A stretch of DNA of 11,717 nucleotides, from NCBI GenBank assembly GCA_003024985.2, contig PXIH01S0002915.1. One strand, 5' to 3'. This document shows, in pieces, positions 1 to 7,360 of this stretch. The notes under the pieces are model-generated. The model was not told where the DNA came from. It saw only the letters and a program-made list of their open reading frames with translations, and made no database searches. Each line of letters opens with the position of its first letter. Position 1 is the stretch's first letter. The position numbers were made by a program, and so were the translations under genes. This DNA is from Euperipatoides rowelli (taxonomy: Eukaryota > Onychophora > Udeonychophora > Euonychophora > Peripatopsidae).

Positions 1-307
1 AATATTCATATTATGGGCCCAATTTGTTTGCTCAATCTGAATATGTTGTACATTATTCTATATTTTATGTTTAATAAACCCGAAATAATAATAATTAGAA
101 ATAATAATAATTACCGGTACCTGTCTTCAGAATTCTTCATAGCAAAATTTTGGTTTATTTCATTTTACTAGGAAACTTTTTTTTTATCAGTAGTAGCCTA
201 CTTTATGTCTACCATAATACAAAACCAGTCATTCCTATGTCTTTGACTATAGCCACCATCTTGAGCTGGATTCAGGGATAATGATAAGCATGCCTGGCAA
301 GCGTGCC
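1..307. other. Non-coding, nothing recognised
   Basis: No coding similarity is visible on either strand. The stretch is AT-rich. It has two short AAT-repeat blocks at 83-112, followed directly by the palindrome TACCGGTA (112-119), a poly-T run near 178-186 and a TAGCCTAC motif at 194-201. A 7-bp perfect hairpin (CCTGGCA, loop AGCG, TGCCAGG) at 293-310 lies at the junction with the LINE remnant that follows. Confidence 0.5.
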
Positions 308-568
308 AGGAGAAGGTGGAGGGGTCCTTATATTTGTATTTAAGCAAGTTGTGTTAGAGAAATTGACCCAATTTTTTACATTATCCTGTCGTGAACGAAC
401 TAGAAGTCATCCTTTTAAGTTATCACTTGAACAATCTAAATTAAACAACAGGAAATTTTTATTTCTTGTGCTGTTGCAATTTGGAATTCTCTTCCTAAGA
501 GTGTGGTAATGTCCACCATTTTAAATATATTTATGAATAATGCTGACACTTATCTCAAAAAATCATAA
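308..568 (+). pseudogene. LINE reverse-transcriptase protein, C-terminal tail (decayed copy 1)
   Basis: This is a remnant of the last ~85 residues of a non-LTR retrotransposon polyprotein, the conserved tail that follows the reverse-transcriptase domain in CR1/L2-type LINEs. An arginine-rich start (RRRWRG at 308-325) is followed by IFVFK, then ERTRSHPFKLS (compare the family's TRGH-x-KL motif), NNRKFLF, and after a frameshift near 465-480 a WNSLP block, an N-x-F-type helix and a TAA stop at 566-568. The reading frame changes twice, so no protein can be made. The order of blocks matches the minus-strand copy at 3590-3905. The upstream reverse transcriptase is missing, as expected for a 5'-truncated LINE insertion. 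Family membership is recalled from known LINE tails; the exact clade is an inference. Confidence 0.72.
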
Positions 569-644
569 TTATTTTAGAATTTAAACCCTGATAAGACTTT
601 GTCTTACTTTTATTGTCTGTAATTTTTAAATGTAAATGTAAATG
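569..644 (+). repeat. LINE 3' UTR tail: hairpin plus (TAAATG)3
   Basis: Directly after the stop of the LINE remnant lies a short 3' UTR. It holds a perfect 6-bp hairpin, TAAGAC-TTT-GTCTTA (592-606), and ends in three perfect tandem copies of TAAATG (627-644). L2-clade LINEs such as eel UnaL2 are known to end in a stem-loop followed by a short tandem repeat, used by the reverse transcriptase to recognise its template. That layout is seen here. The clade assignment is inference. Confidence 0.55.
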
Positions 645-751
645 CTTTGACATGCCTAATATCAATAGAACCTTTATCATTGTTCTGTGTAATGCTAGAC
701 TATTGGTTGAGTTTGTAATTTACACAGATATCACTGCTAAAAAGATGTGTT

Positions 752-1177
752 TGTGCCATACGTTGATGGTGGAACATATTATTGTTTGCTTATATACTAA
801 CATAGCCTTTCAGAGGAAATGTGAGGCCTGTGGCAACTGATATTTTTGAGACTCTTCAAAATTGAGAACTATGGGGGGGGGGGGGATATAAAATGTTAAT
901 GCTTGTTTAGTGTTAAATAAAAATTGAGGCACATAAGATCGTTAGGCCGGGTCAACTGCCTCTCTTTCCTCCTCCCCCTCTGTTACTGGCTGTATACTAA
1001 ACTAACCTGTAAGTTAAGTGGCCATGTTTTAGCATTGAAACTTCCTGCCAGAGTGATATGCATTCATGCCTGGCATATAGCCTAGACTGTACTTTAACAT
1101 GACTGTAACCTGACTATGCATGTATCTTTACACTGTAAGTATATGTTATTATTAAATGATTTGTAAAATACATTGCA
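752..1177 (+). repeat. 5' LTR of the Ty3/gypsy element
   Basis: It begins TGTGCCATACGTTGATGG, matching the 3' LTR start TGTGGCATACATTGATGG. It matches again from about 986 (TATACTAAACTAACCT, then ATTGAAAC, then AGAGTGATATGCAT) to the end (AAATACATTG). About 180 bases in between (roughly 805-985) have no counterpart in the 3' LTR. That extra stretch contains a 13-G run (873-885), a TATA-like box (TATAAAA, 887-893) and AATAAA (916-921). Whether those served as promoter and polyadenylation signal is inference. The CA end at 1177 is chosen by alignment to the 3' copy and may be off by several bases. Confidence 0.75.
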
Positions 1178-1231
1178 GTTGTCTCTTATAATAGTAGTGT
1201 TTAAGTTAAATACAGTACACTAATAATAATA

Positions 1232-1975
1232 ATGACGGAAGTTTCACGTCGTGGATTTATAGCGCCAAAACCACCTCAACTAAGCGGGAACTTAGCGGCT
1301 AATTTTAAAAATTCAAAGAATGCTTTAAGTGTATATGAAAGCAACAATAATGTAAATTAAAATATGAAAGTTGCGTTTTTACTAAATCTAATCGGAGAAG
1401 AGGCCCACAAAGTTTATTATAGATTTGATCTGTCGAGCGTTGAATCGGGAAATATGACAACAGTAATGAACGCATTTGAAAAGTATTGCATCCCACGCAA
1501 AAATGTATACAAATTATTTAATTTTTATAACAGAAATAAAATGGAAGGGCAATCATTTGACCACTTCCTTACTGAAGTAAGAAAGTGTAAAATGCTGTGA
1601 ATTCAATGATTCGGAATCCAAGATTACTGATCGTTTAGTAATAGGAATAAGCAATGATTTACTGCATGAAAGGCTATTGTGACGGATCTAACCCTAACAA
1701 AACTATTGAATACTGCCAAGGGATGGAAGTATCTCGAACCCAAGCAAAAAAAGGTTCAAGGAGAGCATAGGATGAGTTAAAAGCTGGTAATAAAATAAAA
1801 AGTATTAATATTAAAGCCTGCTATGAGAAAAAAAAAATGGAAGCACGTGGACTTATACAATTGCAAAAATTGTGGGACAAAACAAACAGTCCAATGAAAT
1901 GTCCAGCGTACGGGAAGCAATTCAATAACTGTCAAGCATAATTATTTTGCCATAGGCTGTAAGCTTCCAAAAAGA
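1232..1975 (+). pseudogene. Ty3/gypsy gag remnant with zinc knuckle
   Basis: The capsid-precursor region begins at ATG 1232, the first in the right frame after the 5' LTR. One frame runs to a TAA at 1358-1360 and continues in the same frame to 1600. The recognisable blocks are PPQLSGNLAANF near the start, LLNLIGEEAHKVY, a CIPRKNVYKLFNFYNR block, and, after a stop or shift at 1600, DRLVIGISNDLLHERLL, a pattern typical of gypsy gag. Several stops follow. Positions 1856-1960 encode a decayed CCHC nucleic-acid-binding region: C-x2-C with NCKNCG, then in another frame CPAYGK, then YFAIGCK. This pairing of cysteine clusters is usual for one gypsy group. The product would have formed the virus-like particle core; it is not translatable here. 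Confidence 0.82.
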
Positions 1976-2117
1976 AACTATAAAAATGACAAAAAAAATC
2001 AATGTGAAGATCAGCAGGATTAACACTAATAGATGACAAAGACGATCAGCCATTTGCAATATATGCAATAAACAATGAGACAGAAAGATGAAGACAAACA
2101 TGGTATGAGGAATTAAT

Positions 2118-2500
2118 AATAAAAGGTGATTTACATTTAAACTAGATACTGGTTCTGAGGTGAACATATTACCTCTAATAAATTGTAATAAGTTAAACAT
2201 TAACGAAGTTAAGCATTAAGTAACAAAAAATAAATTAGTAGCTTATGAGGAGATATTGTCAAACCATTGGGCTCCATTAACATGTGTGAATTAAATAAAG
2301 GAACAATTCATGAATGAGTTTATAATAATTATCACAAATGACACACTAATTCTAGGCCTAAATGATGCACACATATGAACTTAATAAAAAGATTAGAAGC
2401 ACTTAAACAGTTTGAAGTGAAATATAAATGTGTTGACGAATTTGTTTAAAATAATAAACAAATGTTTAAAGAACTCGGAAAATACTCAATCAAACAAAAA
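2118..2500 (+). pseudogene. Ty3/gypsy pol: aspartic protease remnant and linker to RT
   Basis: The catalytic triad of a retroviral-type aspartic protease is visible as FKLDTGSEVNILPL, with Asp-Thr-Gly at 2145-2153. Downstream the frame breaks, but an ILGLNDAH block (about 2349-2375) and then LIKRLEALKQF and a QMFKELGKYSI segment (to about 2490) match the protease end and the protease-RT linker of gypsy elements. In the living element the protease would cut the Gag-Pol polyprotein. Several in-frame stops separate it from gag and from the reverse transcriptase. Confidence 0.72.
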
Positions 2501-3270
2501 TAATACTTGATAAAAATGCAATCCCTGAAATTAGGCCCTCATACTGCATAGCTGAAGGCTTCGTCCTGGACTTAAAATAAACAACTGCAAAAATAGGAGT
2601 CCCTTAAAATAATTAGCCTACTAAGTAAAAGAACCAACAGAATTGTTCAATAATTTAGTTATTTAGAAAAACCCATTGGAAGCCAAAGGCTCTGTTTGGA
2701 TCCCAAAGACATAAATAACTAGATCAGGAGGGAGCACTTCAAAATCCCAACAGCAAACGAGCTGGCATCTAAATTAGCAAACAAAAAAATATATACCATC
2801 CTAGACATGATAGATGGATTTTTTTCTTCTCAAATTTGAAAAGGAAAGCAGTAAACTATGTGTTCTATTCATCATTTGAGCATTACCAGTTTAATAGAAT
2901 GCCCTTCGGCACATCGTCGGCCCTAGAAATATTTTGACACACAACAATGAAAATATTTGAAGAAATAAAAGTGGGTAACACTAACAGTATATTTTGATGA
3001 CCTGATGGTTAGTGTTAATACTAATGAACATGACAAGTCACTTCAGGAAGTAATACGGAGAACTAAAAAATATGATAAAATACTCAAAGTGAGTTACTTA
3101 GGGGGCATATTCTCAGAGTGGTCCAACCTGATTCAAGAGACATAAAAGTAATTAGAACTTAGAAGAACCAAAAAATAAAACAACTGCAAAACATATTGGG
3201 TATGATAACATACCTGAGCAATTATATACCACAACTGTCGCAAGTCACAGCGCCCATACATCAACCACTA
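2500..3270 (+). pseudogene. Ty3/gypsy pol: reverse transcriptase remnant
   Basis: The reverse-transcriptase motifs appear in order: an N-terminal NAIPEIRPSY segment, LCLDPKDIN (2691 on), REHFKIPTANELASKLA, LDMIDGF with the first catalytic Asp (GAC at 2804-2806), FNRMPFGTSSALEIF (about 2891-2934), the active-site YFDD box at 2990-3001 (usually Y-V-D-D), EHDKSLQEV, SYLGGIFS, and finally ITYLSNYIPQLSQVTAPIH (about 3208-3262). Frames change after the poly-T at 2819, near the middle and after 3100, and several stops occur, including one in the LCLDPKDIN block. The catalytic aspartates are still encoded, but the protein is not makeable. Confidence 0.88.
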
Positions 3271-3589
3271 AAAATATATGTACAGAGGCACTGGAAAGAG
3301 AAGCATTAGAAGAAATTAAATTTAGAATACCAAATCTTCCTCCATTAGGCCTATATTGTTTTGACCCTTCAAAACAACAAGATTGCAAGATGAAAGCCCC
3401 ATAGGTTTCGTGTCAGGTCACTTTCCCATTGAACAAAGATATGCCCAATTAGAAAAGAGCTCAGCATTTATTTTGGATGCAATAATTTTCATAACTACCC
3501 TATATACAGTATCTAGCCACAAAATAATTAACACATCATAAAGCCATTGGAAGTGATAATAAAAAAAGATAAAGTTAAAGTAAGGCTAT
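3271..3589 (+). pseudogene. Ty3/gypsy pol: RNase H remnant, 5' part (interrupted)
   Basis: After the reverse transcriptase come FDPSKQQ (about 3360) and HFPIEQRYAQLEKSSAFILDA (roughly 3420-3482), the typical RNase H core in which the element's RNase H would remove the RNA strand of the hybrid. A decayed HKPLE block with an extra base lies at about 3537-3552. The sequence then stops resembling gypsy and the reverse-oriented LINE tail begins. The missing end of this domain resumes at about 3925. Confidence 0.75.
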
Positions 3590-3905
3590 TTAAGTCAACA
3601 CCTGACTTCTAAGCCCAAAAAAACTAATAATTAAAGAATCTCTCAAAAAAATTGTGTCGATGCTGTTTTTAAATGCGTTTATAGATGAAGAATAGACCAT
3701 CCAACCAGGCAAGCTATTCCATTCATGTATCACCCGCCAAGAAACAAAATATTCCCTAAGTTTCAAATTAACCTGACACATAGATAACTTAAAATAATGA
3801 CCCCTAGTGGATTTCTTAAATGATAGCTCAAAAAATGCAAAATTAAAATTCATTACACATTTTTAAATACAAAAATCATATATCCTCTCAACTTTCTTAT
3901 TGATG
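3590..3905 (-). pseudogene. LINE reverse-transcriptase protein, C-terminal tail (copy 2, inserted in the gypsy element)
   Basis: On the minus strand an 87-codon open frame (3853 down to 3590) contains FFELSFKK, STRGHYFKLS, LREYFVSWRVIHEWNSLPG and INAFKNSIDTIF. These are the conserved closing blocks of CR1/L2-type LINE proteins. Upstream of its ATG, the same strand still encodes KVERIYDF and similar, matching the start of copy 1. This is the best-preserved coding stretch among the three LINE tails. It lies between the two halves of the gypsy RNase H in the opposite orientation, so it inserted after the gypsy element or during its decay. I saw no stem-loop or tandem-repeat tail at its 3' side and no clear target duplication. 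The borders (about 3585 and 3925) are uncertain by some tens of bases. Confidence 0.8.
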
Positions 3906-3924
3906 GGCAGTTATACAATAACTC

Positions 3925-4260
3925 CCAAACGTCAGAGAATGTATCTGTCACTCCTAAGATATGACATAGACATCAGATACATTGCAGGGAAACATGTTTA
4001 TCACCAACCTACTATCAAGAAATTATGAAAAAAAGAAACAACCTGAACAGGACTCAATATTTCAAGATAATATTCATGCGATTTAAAAGGAAAAACTGAA
4101 AGAAATAAAAAATAAAGAAAAAGTGCTTTCCCAGATGATAACTATGTGCCACCAGGGCTGGATAAAGTAAAGGAACAAAAAGCAATACATGCAGAAGCTA
4201 GATGGGCCTGGAAAATAATCAATTGAAGTTAAGCTGGAAATACTTATGTTCTAAGACAGA
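3925..4260 (+). pseudogene. Ty3/gypsy pol: RNase H end and RNase H-integrase linker
   Basis: The gypsy frame resumes after the LINE insertion with PKRQRMYLSLLRYDIDIRYIAGKH (roughly 3926-3997), read from the first codons after the LINE. In the family this is the RNase H C-terminal end that precedes the linker. A lysine-rich stretch with several stops follows, with no further domain signature until the integrase zinc region at about 4262. Confidence 0.7.
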
Positions 4261-5060
4261 GTTGTAATACCGGACAAGCTTAAGAAAAACATGCTGGCTC
4301 AATTGTTCGGCCATTTCGGCATTGTCAAAAAATAAAGGTCAAGACAACTAATATTTTGGACGGGCATGATTAAAGACATTTATGATATAATGCAGAAATG
4401 TATCATTTGCGAAAAATTCAGCAAGAAATACCCAAGTGCTCATTCGAAGTAATAGCCTATGGAGGAAAGGAGTACCTTACTACCTTGTAATTACTAGCTA
4501 CTTAACAAAATGCCTCCATATAATTAAAACCAAATCAGCATGTATGAAGTTATAGAAAAGCTGAAGATATTCTGCAGCACCCATGGAATACCCAGAGTTT
4601 TAGTCTCTGACCGTATCTCATACAACAGCCATTTGTTCACAGAGTTCAGTAGGATAGAGTGGGAATAGAACAATCTCTTAGAAGTCCAAAATATTTACAG
4701 GGAAATGGAATGGCAGTGAAGGATGGTGGGTGTGGCCAAGTTAATCCTAAAGAGTGCGAAAGTGTCTGGCCAAGAGCTACAATTTGCACTATTGGACTAC
4801 AGATACAGCCGCCTAGACACGCTGCGAGTGTTGCCAGCACAAATGGCAATGTCCAGAATGCTGAGGACAAAAATGCCCCAGTCAAACATTAAGAAAACAA
4901 AAGTGTGAAAAAATTTAAGTCTCCCACACAATATAGTCTGCTAATAAAGGAAAGAGAAGGGTGGAAGCAAGTGGTGATCAACAAGTACACAGTTCACCTA
5001 GGTCCTACTTGGTGACAAAGGAGGTCTGACCTACAGATGAAATAAGAAGCACATTAGACT
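4261..5060 (+). pseudogene. Ty3/gypsy pol: integrase remnant
   Basis: The integrase would have inserted the cDNA into the genome. The zinc-binding domain is seen as VVIPDKLKKNMLAQ, GHFGIVKK and, after a stop, KCIICEKF (C-x2-C about 4394-4407); the first zinc-binding His of the usual H-x3-4-H pair appears lost. In the core, the segment that should carry the first catalytic Asp is missing at about 4440-4470. The second region survives as HGIPRVLVSD (Asp about 4608). At the third catalytic position (GMA...MVGVAK, about 4708-4735) there is one extra base, so the Glu codon is out of frame. From 4723 to 4908 one frame is open (KLILKSAKVSGQELQFALLDYR and so on). The C-terminal gypsy motif PRSYLVT is encoded at 4997-5017. 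Open frames on the opposite strand here are shadows. Confidence 0.85.
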
Positions 5061-5290
5061 GTCACAAGATTGAAGACATGGAGGTAATGGTCATCGGTAC
5101 AATGGAATGCAGCAAATCCACTAGTGGTGAAACAGTTGATAGGACTGGGAAATAAGTGGCTAGATTTGGTAGGTTCATCAAAGTTTGAGTTAGTAGAAGC
5201 TTGGTAACTTCATAGGAGTGCCTTCCAGATCCGGTGTTGAAACAGTTGATTGAATGACTTGCACCTAAATGTGTCCTCGGGACAGAATAA
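5061..5290 (+). other. 3' untranslated part of the gypsy element
   Basis: This is the region between the integrase tail motif and the polypurine tract. It shows two copies of GTTGAAACAGTTGAT-like sequence (GGTGAAACAGTTGATAGG near 5126 and GTTGAAACAGTTGATTGA near 5234), about 108 bases apart. No further protein motif was recognised. Confidence 0.45.
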
Positions 5291-5309
5291 AGAGAAAAAA
5301 AAATGGAGG
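5289..5309 (+). promoter_or_regulatory. Polypurine tract of the gypsy element
   Basis: A purine run interrupted by a single T at 5304 lies immediately upstream of the TGTGGCATAC that begins the 3' LTR. In LTR retrotransposons such a tract resists RNase H and primes plus-strand DNA synthesis; its position fixes the 3' LTR start at 5310. Confidence 0.8.
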
Positions 5310-5526
5310 TGTGGCATACATTGATGGCTGTGCATTATTATTATTATTATTATTATTGTTTACTAATATTACATACAGTATATACTAAACTAACCTCTGA
5401 ATTGAATTACTATGTTTCAGTATTGAAACTGCTTGGCTAGAGTGATATGCATGCATGCACGACATACTGTATATATTATTTTTTGAGATTATTATTAAAT
5501 CACTGTTGTGAAATACATTGGCTACA
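5310..5526 (+). repeat. 3' LTR of the gypsy element (internally deleted)
   Basis: It starts right after the polypurine tract and matches the 5' LTR at its start, in its middle (TATACTAAACTAACCT, ATTGAAAC, AGAGTGATATGCAT) and at its end (ATTATTAAAT, AAATACATTG). It is about half as long as the 5' copy: it lacks the equivalent of 805-985 and about 50 bases near 5470. It also has an (ATT)n run at 5334-5357 that the 5' LTR lacks. The end at TACA 5526 is chosen because it gives TG...CA ends and a near-perfect flank duplication. Confidence 0.75.
5334..5357 (+). repeat. (ATT)8 microsatellite inside the 3' LTR
   Basis: Eight ATT units in a row lie where the 5' LTR has only ATATTATTG, so the repeat expanded after the LTRs were formed by reverse transcription. 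Confidence 0.9.
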
Positions 5527-5531
5527 GCGTT

Positions 5532-5995
5532 CTCAGTTTGAAAGGATAAATAATTATTTAGATATAATAACTTGTGAAATGTTTGAAACTATTTTTTCAG
5601 TTTATATACAACCTTACATGGATTATTGCTCTGTGGCAATCTACATTTTTAAAAAAAGATATCTTGAAATGTAAAAAAGCCTTTAGACACATGGCATGTA
5701 CCAAATATCTCACACAATTAAATATATCCAACATTATTTCCTGTTCAATGCATCACAAGAAAATATTATAGCTAGGTTTAAACATATAAATGAAAATATT
5801 GGTTATTTCTTAATTTCTACCATTATTAATCTTAGAAGGTCATGTATAAAATAATAAAACCATAAAGAAGATTTCAACAGGCCGGGTATATCTAGATAAT
5901 TTTTTAAACACATTTCACTTTGGAATAAACTGAGTTTGAATGTTTTTAAGAACTGTATCAATACCTTCCTGGCACAAGACAGTTATTTTAGGATA
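5532..5995 (+). pseudogene. LINE reverse-transcriptase protein, C-terminal fragment (copy 3)
   Basis: Beginning within a few bases of the 3' LTR end, the frame encodes FETIFSVYIQPYMDYCSVAIYIF (about 5580-5650), matching the region of LINE proteins where the reverse-transcriptase thumb is followed by a KKAFR-type helix (about 5670). Later blocks are RRSC (about 5834), FNRPGISR, FFKHISLWNKLS and NVFKNCINTF (about 5875-5970), the same closing blocks as in copies 1 and 2. Two long frames overlap with shifts, and there are several stops between 5770 and 5900. This copy extends further 5' than the other two. It diverges in sequence from copy 1, so the gypsy element did not simply split one LINE. 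Confidence is moderate because of the decay. Confidence 0.6.
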
Positions 5996-5999
5996 TTTT

Positions 6000-6940
6000 T
6001 TCTTTTACACTATATACTATCACTTCAGTAATAATGAAAAATATATTGTATTAGGCAGAAGAAAGCCAATGGGTTATATCTTTCTTTGATCATATTAGTC
6101 TTCCATTGTATTCAGTGTAGTATGACGATCCATATTACCTTGTTCATAGTCACAGGTCCTAAGTTAGTTTCAACCTAGATTTTTTCATAGTATCCCCTTA
6201 TATTCCAGTCAAAGTTTATATCAGCATAGTAGAAGTCCAAAGGGTTAACTTAACACAAGATATTACTTTAACCACAATCATATTCTGCATTCATCTACAG
6301 ATGACTGCTTTCACATTATTCGTTATACCATACCTTGAGAGATATAGCCTACTGTATTAGTGCCAAATCCTGCTTTCATTGAGACATGAAATATCCGTAG
6401 TTCTAGTTTGAATTTTGGTTCATACAAAATATTTGTCTGAATAAAACACACCAAAAGAATGAGTTATGAGAAACCAGACTTCATTTACATCTTTTGGACC
6501 TTGCTCACAGTAAATCTATTATTTGCCAAGTACAATTATATTATAACAAAAGGAGCAAAAATATCTATTGAATTTCAGACTTAATAATTTTTTTAAAGAT
6601 GAATTCCAATATTTAATGGTGGAAAACCAAACATATCCTTTATCTTTTTTTTCCTCATTTGAATTTTATCTTTCCCCTCTTGTTTGTTTCATAAAATTTT
6701 GTGTTCGTTACCTTATTGTTACTGGTTTTAAATATTAAATGCAAAATTGGGACATTGTCCACCACATTTCAATAAGCGTATAAACCATTGGTATAATTTC
6801 CTTATTAATGCCCTTACTGTTCTTTCACACCCATAAAAAATATCATAGAAATTTAACCACGTTGCAATTTGTATACATTTGGTAACCTAGGGGTTATACA
6901 AATACAATGTACAGTATATGTTATAACAAACTCTGCCCCT
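6000..6940. other. AT-rich stretch, nothing recognised
   Basis: There are no open frames of note and no protein similarity that I recognise. There are scattered T-rich runs (6642-6660, for example) and TACTGTA/TACAGTA motifs (6353, 6910). TAACC-TAGG-GGTTA (6883-6896) and CCCCTAGGGG (6937-6946) are small palindromes at its right edge, just before the G-run described next. Confidence 0.5.
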
Positions 6941-7182
6941 AGGGGGGGGGTGTCAGAGCCTGCTATAGAATGAAATAATGCAGCGGAGAGGACGTTATTA
7001 AACTGGAAGTATAATCTGCTACTTTCTTCAGCCTGGTTATGGTTTGCTGTGGGACAGTCATGCTTGGTTACTAGTATTATGAGGAAAACTGGAAATGTAT
7101 TGTAAATAAAGCATCTTTATTCCGTGATAAATAAAACTAAGTTATATAATCAGTATTACCGGCTAGTTAACTGACTAGCCAA
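6941..7182 (+). repeat. Possible decayed LTR preceded by a G-rich polypurine tract
   Basis: A run A-G9 (6941-6950) is followed at once by TGTCAGAGCCTG, the kind of polypurine-to-TG junction that begins a 3' LTR. Downstream are two AATAAA signals (7106-7111 and 7130-7135), the first inside a perfect AATAAAG-CAT-CTTTATT hairpin (7105-7121). A tentative CA end lies after the GGCTAGT/ACTAGCC inverted repeat (7161-7180). No second LTR copy and no gag or pol remnant is visible to its left, so this rests on layout only and could be chance. Confidence 0.25.
7161..7180. repeat. Inverted repeat, 7-bp perfect arms
   Basis: GGCTAGT, a 6-base loop (TAACTG), then ACTAGCC. It is the leftmost of a cluster of inverted repeats reaching to 7360. 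Confidence 0.85.
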
Positions 7183-7200
7183 CATACTAGAAAATAATAA

Positions 7201-7215
7201 ATATATATATATATA
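7201..7215. repeat. (AT)n microsatellite
   Basis: An uninterrupted AT dinucleotide run of about seven units lies between two members of the inverted-repeat cluster. Confidence 0.85.
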
Positions 7216-7243
7216 ACAAAGTCCATGGACTGGACACACGTTG

Positions 7244-7283
7244 GAGAGCTGGTAGTCACCTAATAATGGTGGCTACCACTCTC
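7244..7283. repeat. Inverted repeat, 16-bp arms with one bulge
   Basis: The arms GAGAG-(C)-TGGTAGTCACC and GGTGGCTACCACTCTC flank a 7-base loop (TAATAAT, 7261-7267). All arm positions pair except one unpaired C at 7249 and one G-T pair. A perfect 10-bp palindrome GTCCATGGAC lies just upstream at 7221-7230. No tRNA fold (acceptor, anticodon and TPsiC arms) could be built around it. Confidence 0.8.
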
Positions 7284-7333
7284 AAAGTTAATGACATAGA
7301 GGGAATAAAGGAGAAGCCTTTTATATTTACAAA

Positions 7334-7360
7334 GCTAATTATACAGCATGTATAATTAGC
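7334..7360. repeat. Inverted repeat, 12-bp perfect arms, 3-base loop
   Basis: GCTAATTATACA, loop GCA, then TGTATAATTAGC: a perfect 27-base hairpin. It is followed by AAATTAGC, a partial third copy of the arm. A looser pair ACATTCCA (7379-7386) / TGGAATGT (7453-7460) lies downstream. The function is unknown; such hairpins occur in foldback transposons and in RNA termination signals. Confidence 0.9.

Larger units (their letters stand above)
752..5526 (+). mobile_element. Ty3/gypsy LTR retrotransposon, full-length but inactive
   Basis: The element has two related LTRs (752-1177 and 5310-5526), gag with a zinc knuckle, then protease, reverse transcriptase, RNase H and integrase remnants in the Ty3/gypsy order, and a polypurine tract immediately before the 3' LTR. 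Both LTRs begin TG and can be ended at CA. The 5-base flanks GTGTT (747-751) and GCGTT (5527-5531) are a likely target duplication with one C/T change. The coding parts carry many stops and frameshifts, and a LINE tail lies inside it in reverse orientation, so it is an old dead copy. The single gag-pol style, the double cysteine cluster in gag and the PRSY-x-V motif at the integrase end resemble gypsy elements common in invertebrate and fish genomes. I do not assign a clade. No primer-binding site could be identified with confidence just after 1177. Confidence 0.88.

Noticed and set aside
613-840. 75-codon open frame on the plus strand
   Set aside because: It spans the LINE (TAAATG)3 tail and the start of the 5' LTR, so it is a chance frame across two unrelated repeats.
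1178-1231. Primer-binding site after the 5' LTR
   Set aside because: No stretch clearly complementary to a known tRNA 3' end starts at or near 1178; decay or an unusual primer leaves it unassigned.
1305-1496. 63-codon minus-strand open frame
   Set aside because: Shadow of the gag reading frame on the plus strand.
1922-2200. 92-codon minus-strand hydrophobic open frame
   Set aside because: Opposite the gag end and protease, whose LDTGSE motif is on the plus strand; the Leu/Phe/Ile richness is what an A-rich plus strand gives in reverse.
4646-4885. Minus-strand open frame with a signal-peptide-like look
   Set aside because: It is antisense to the integrase core, which has recognisable motifs in the plus frames.
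7244-7283. tRNA gene
   Set aside because: The long stem is a single hairpin; no B-box (GGTTCGA-type) or acceptor stem is found nearby.
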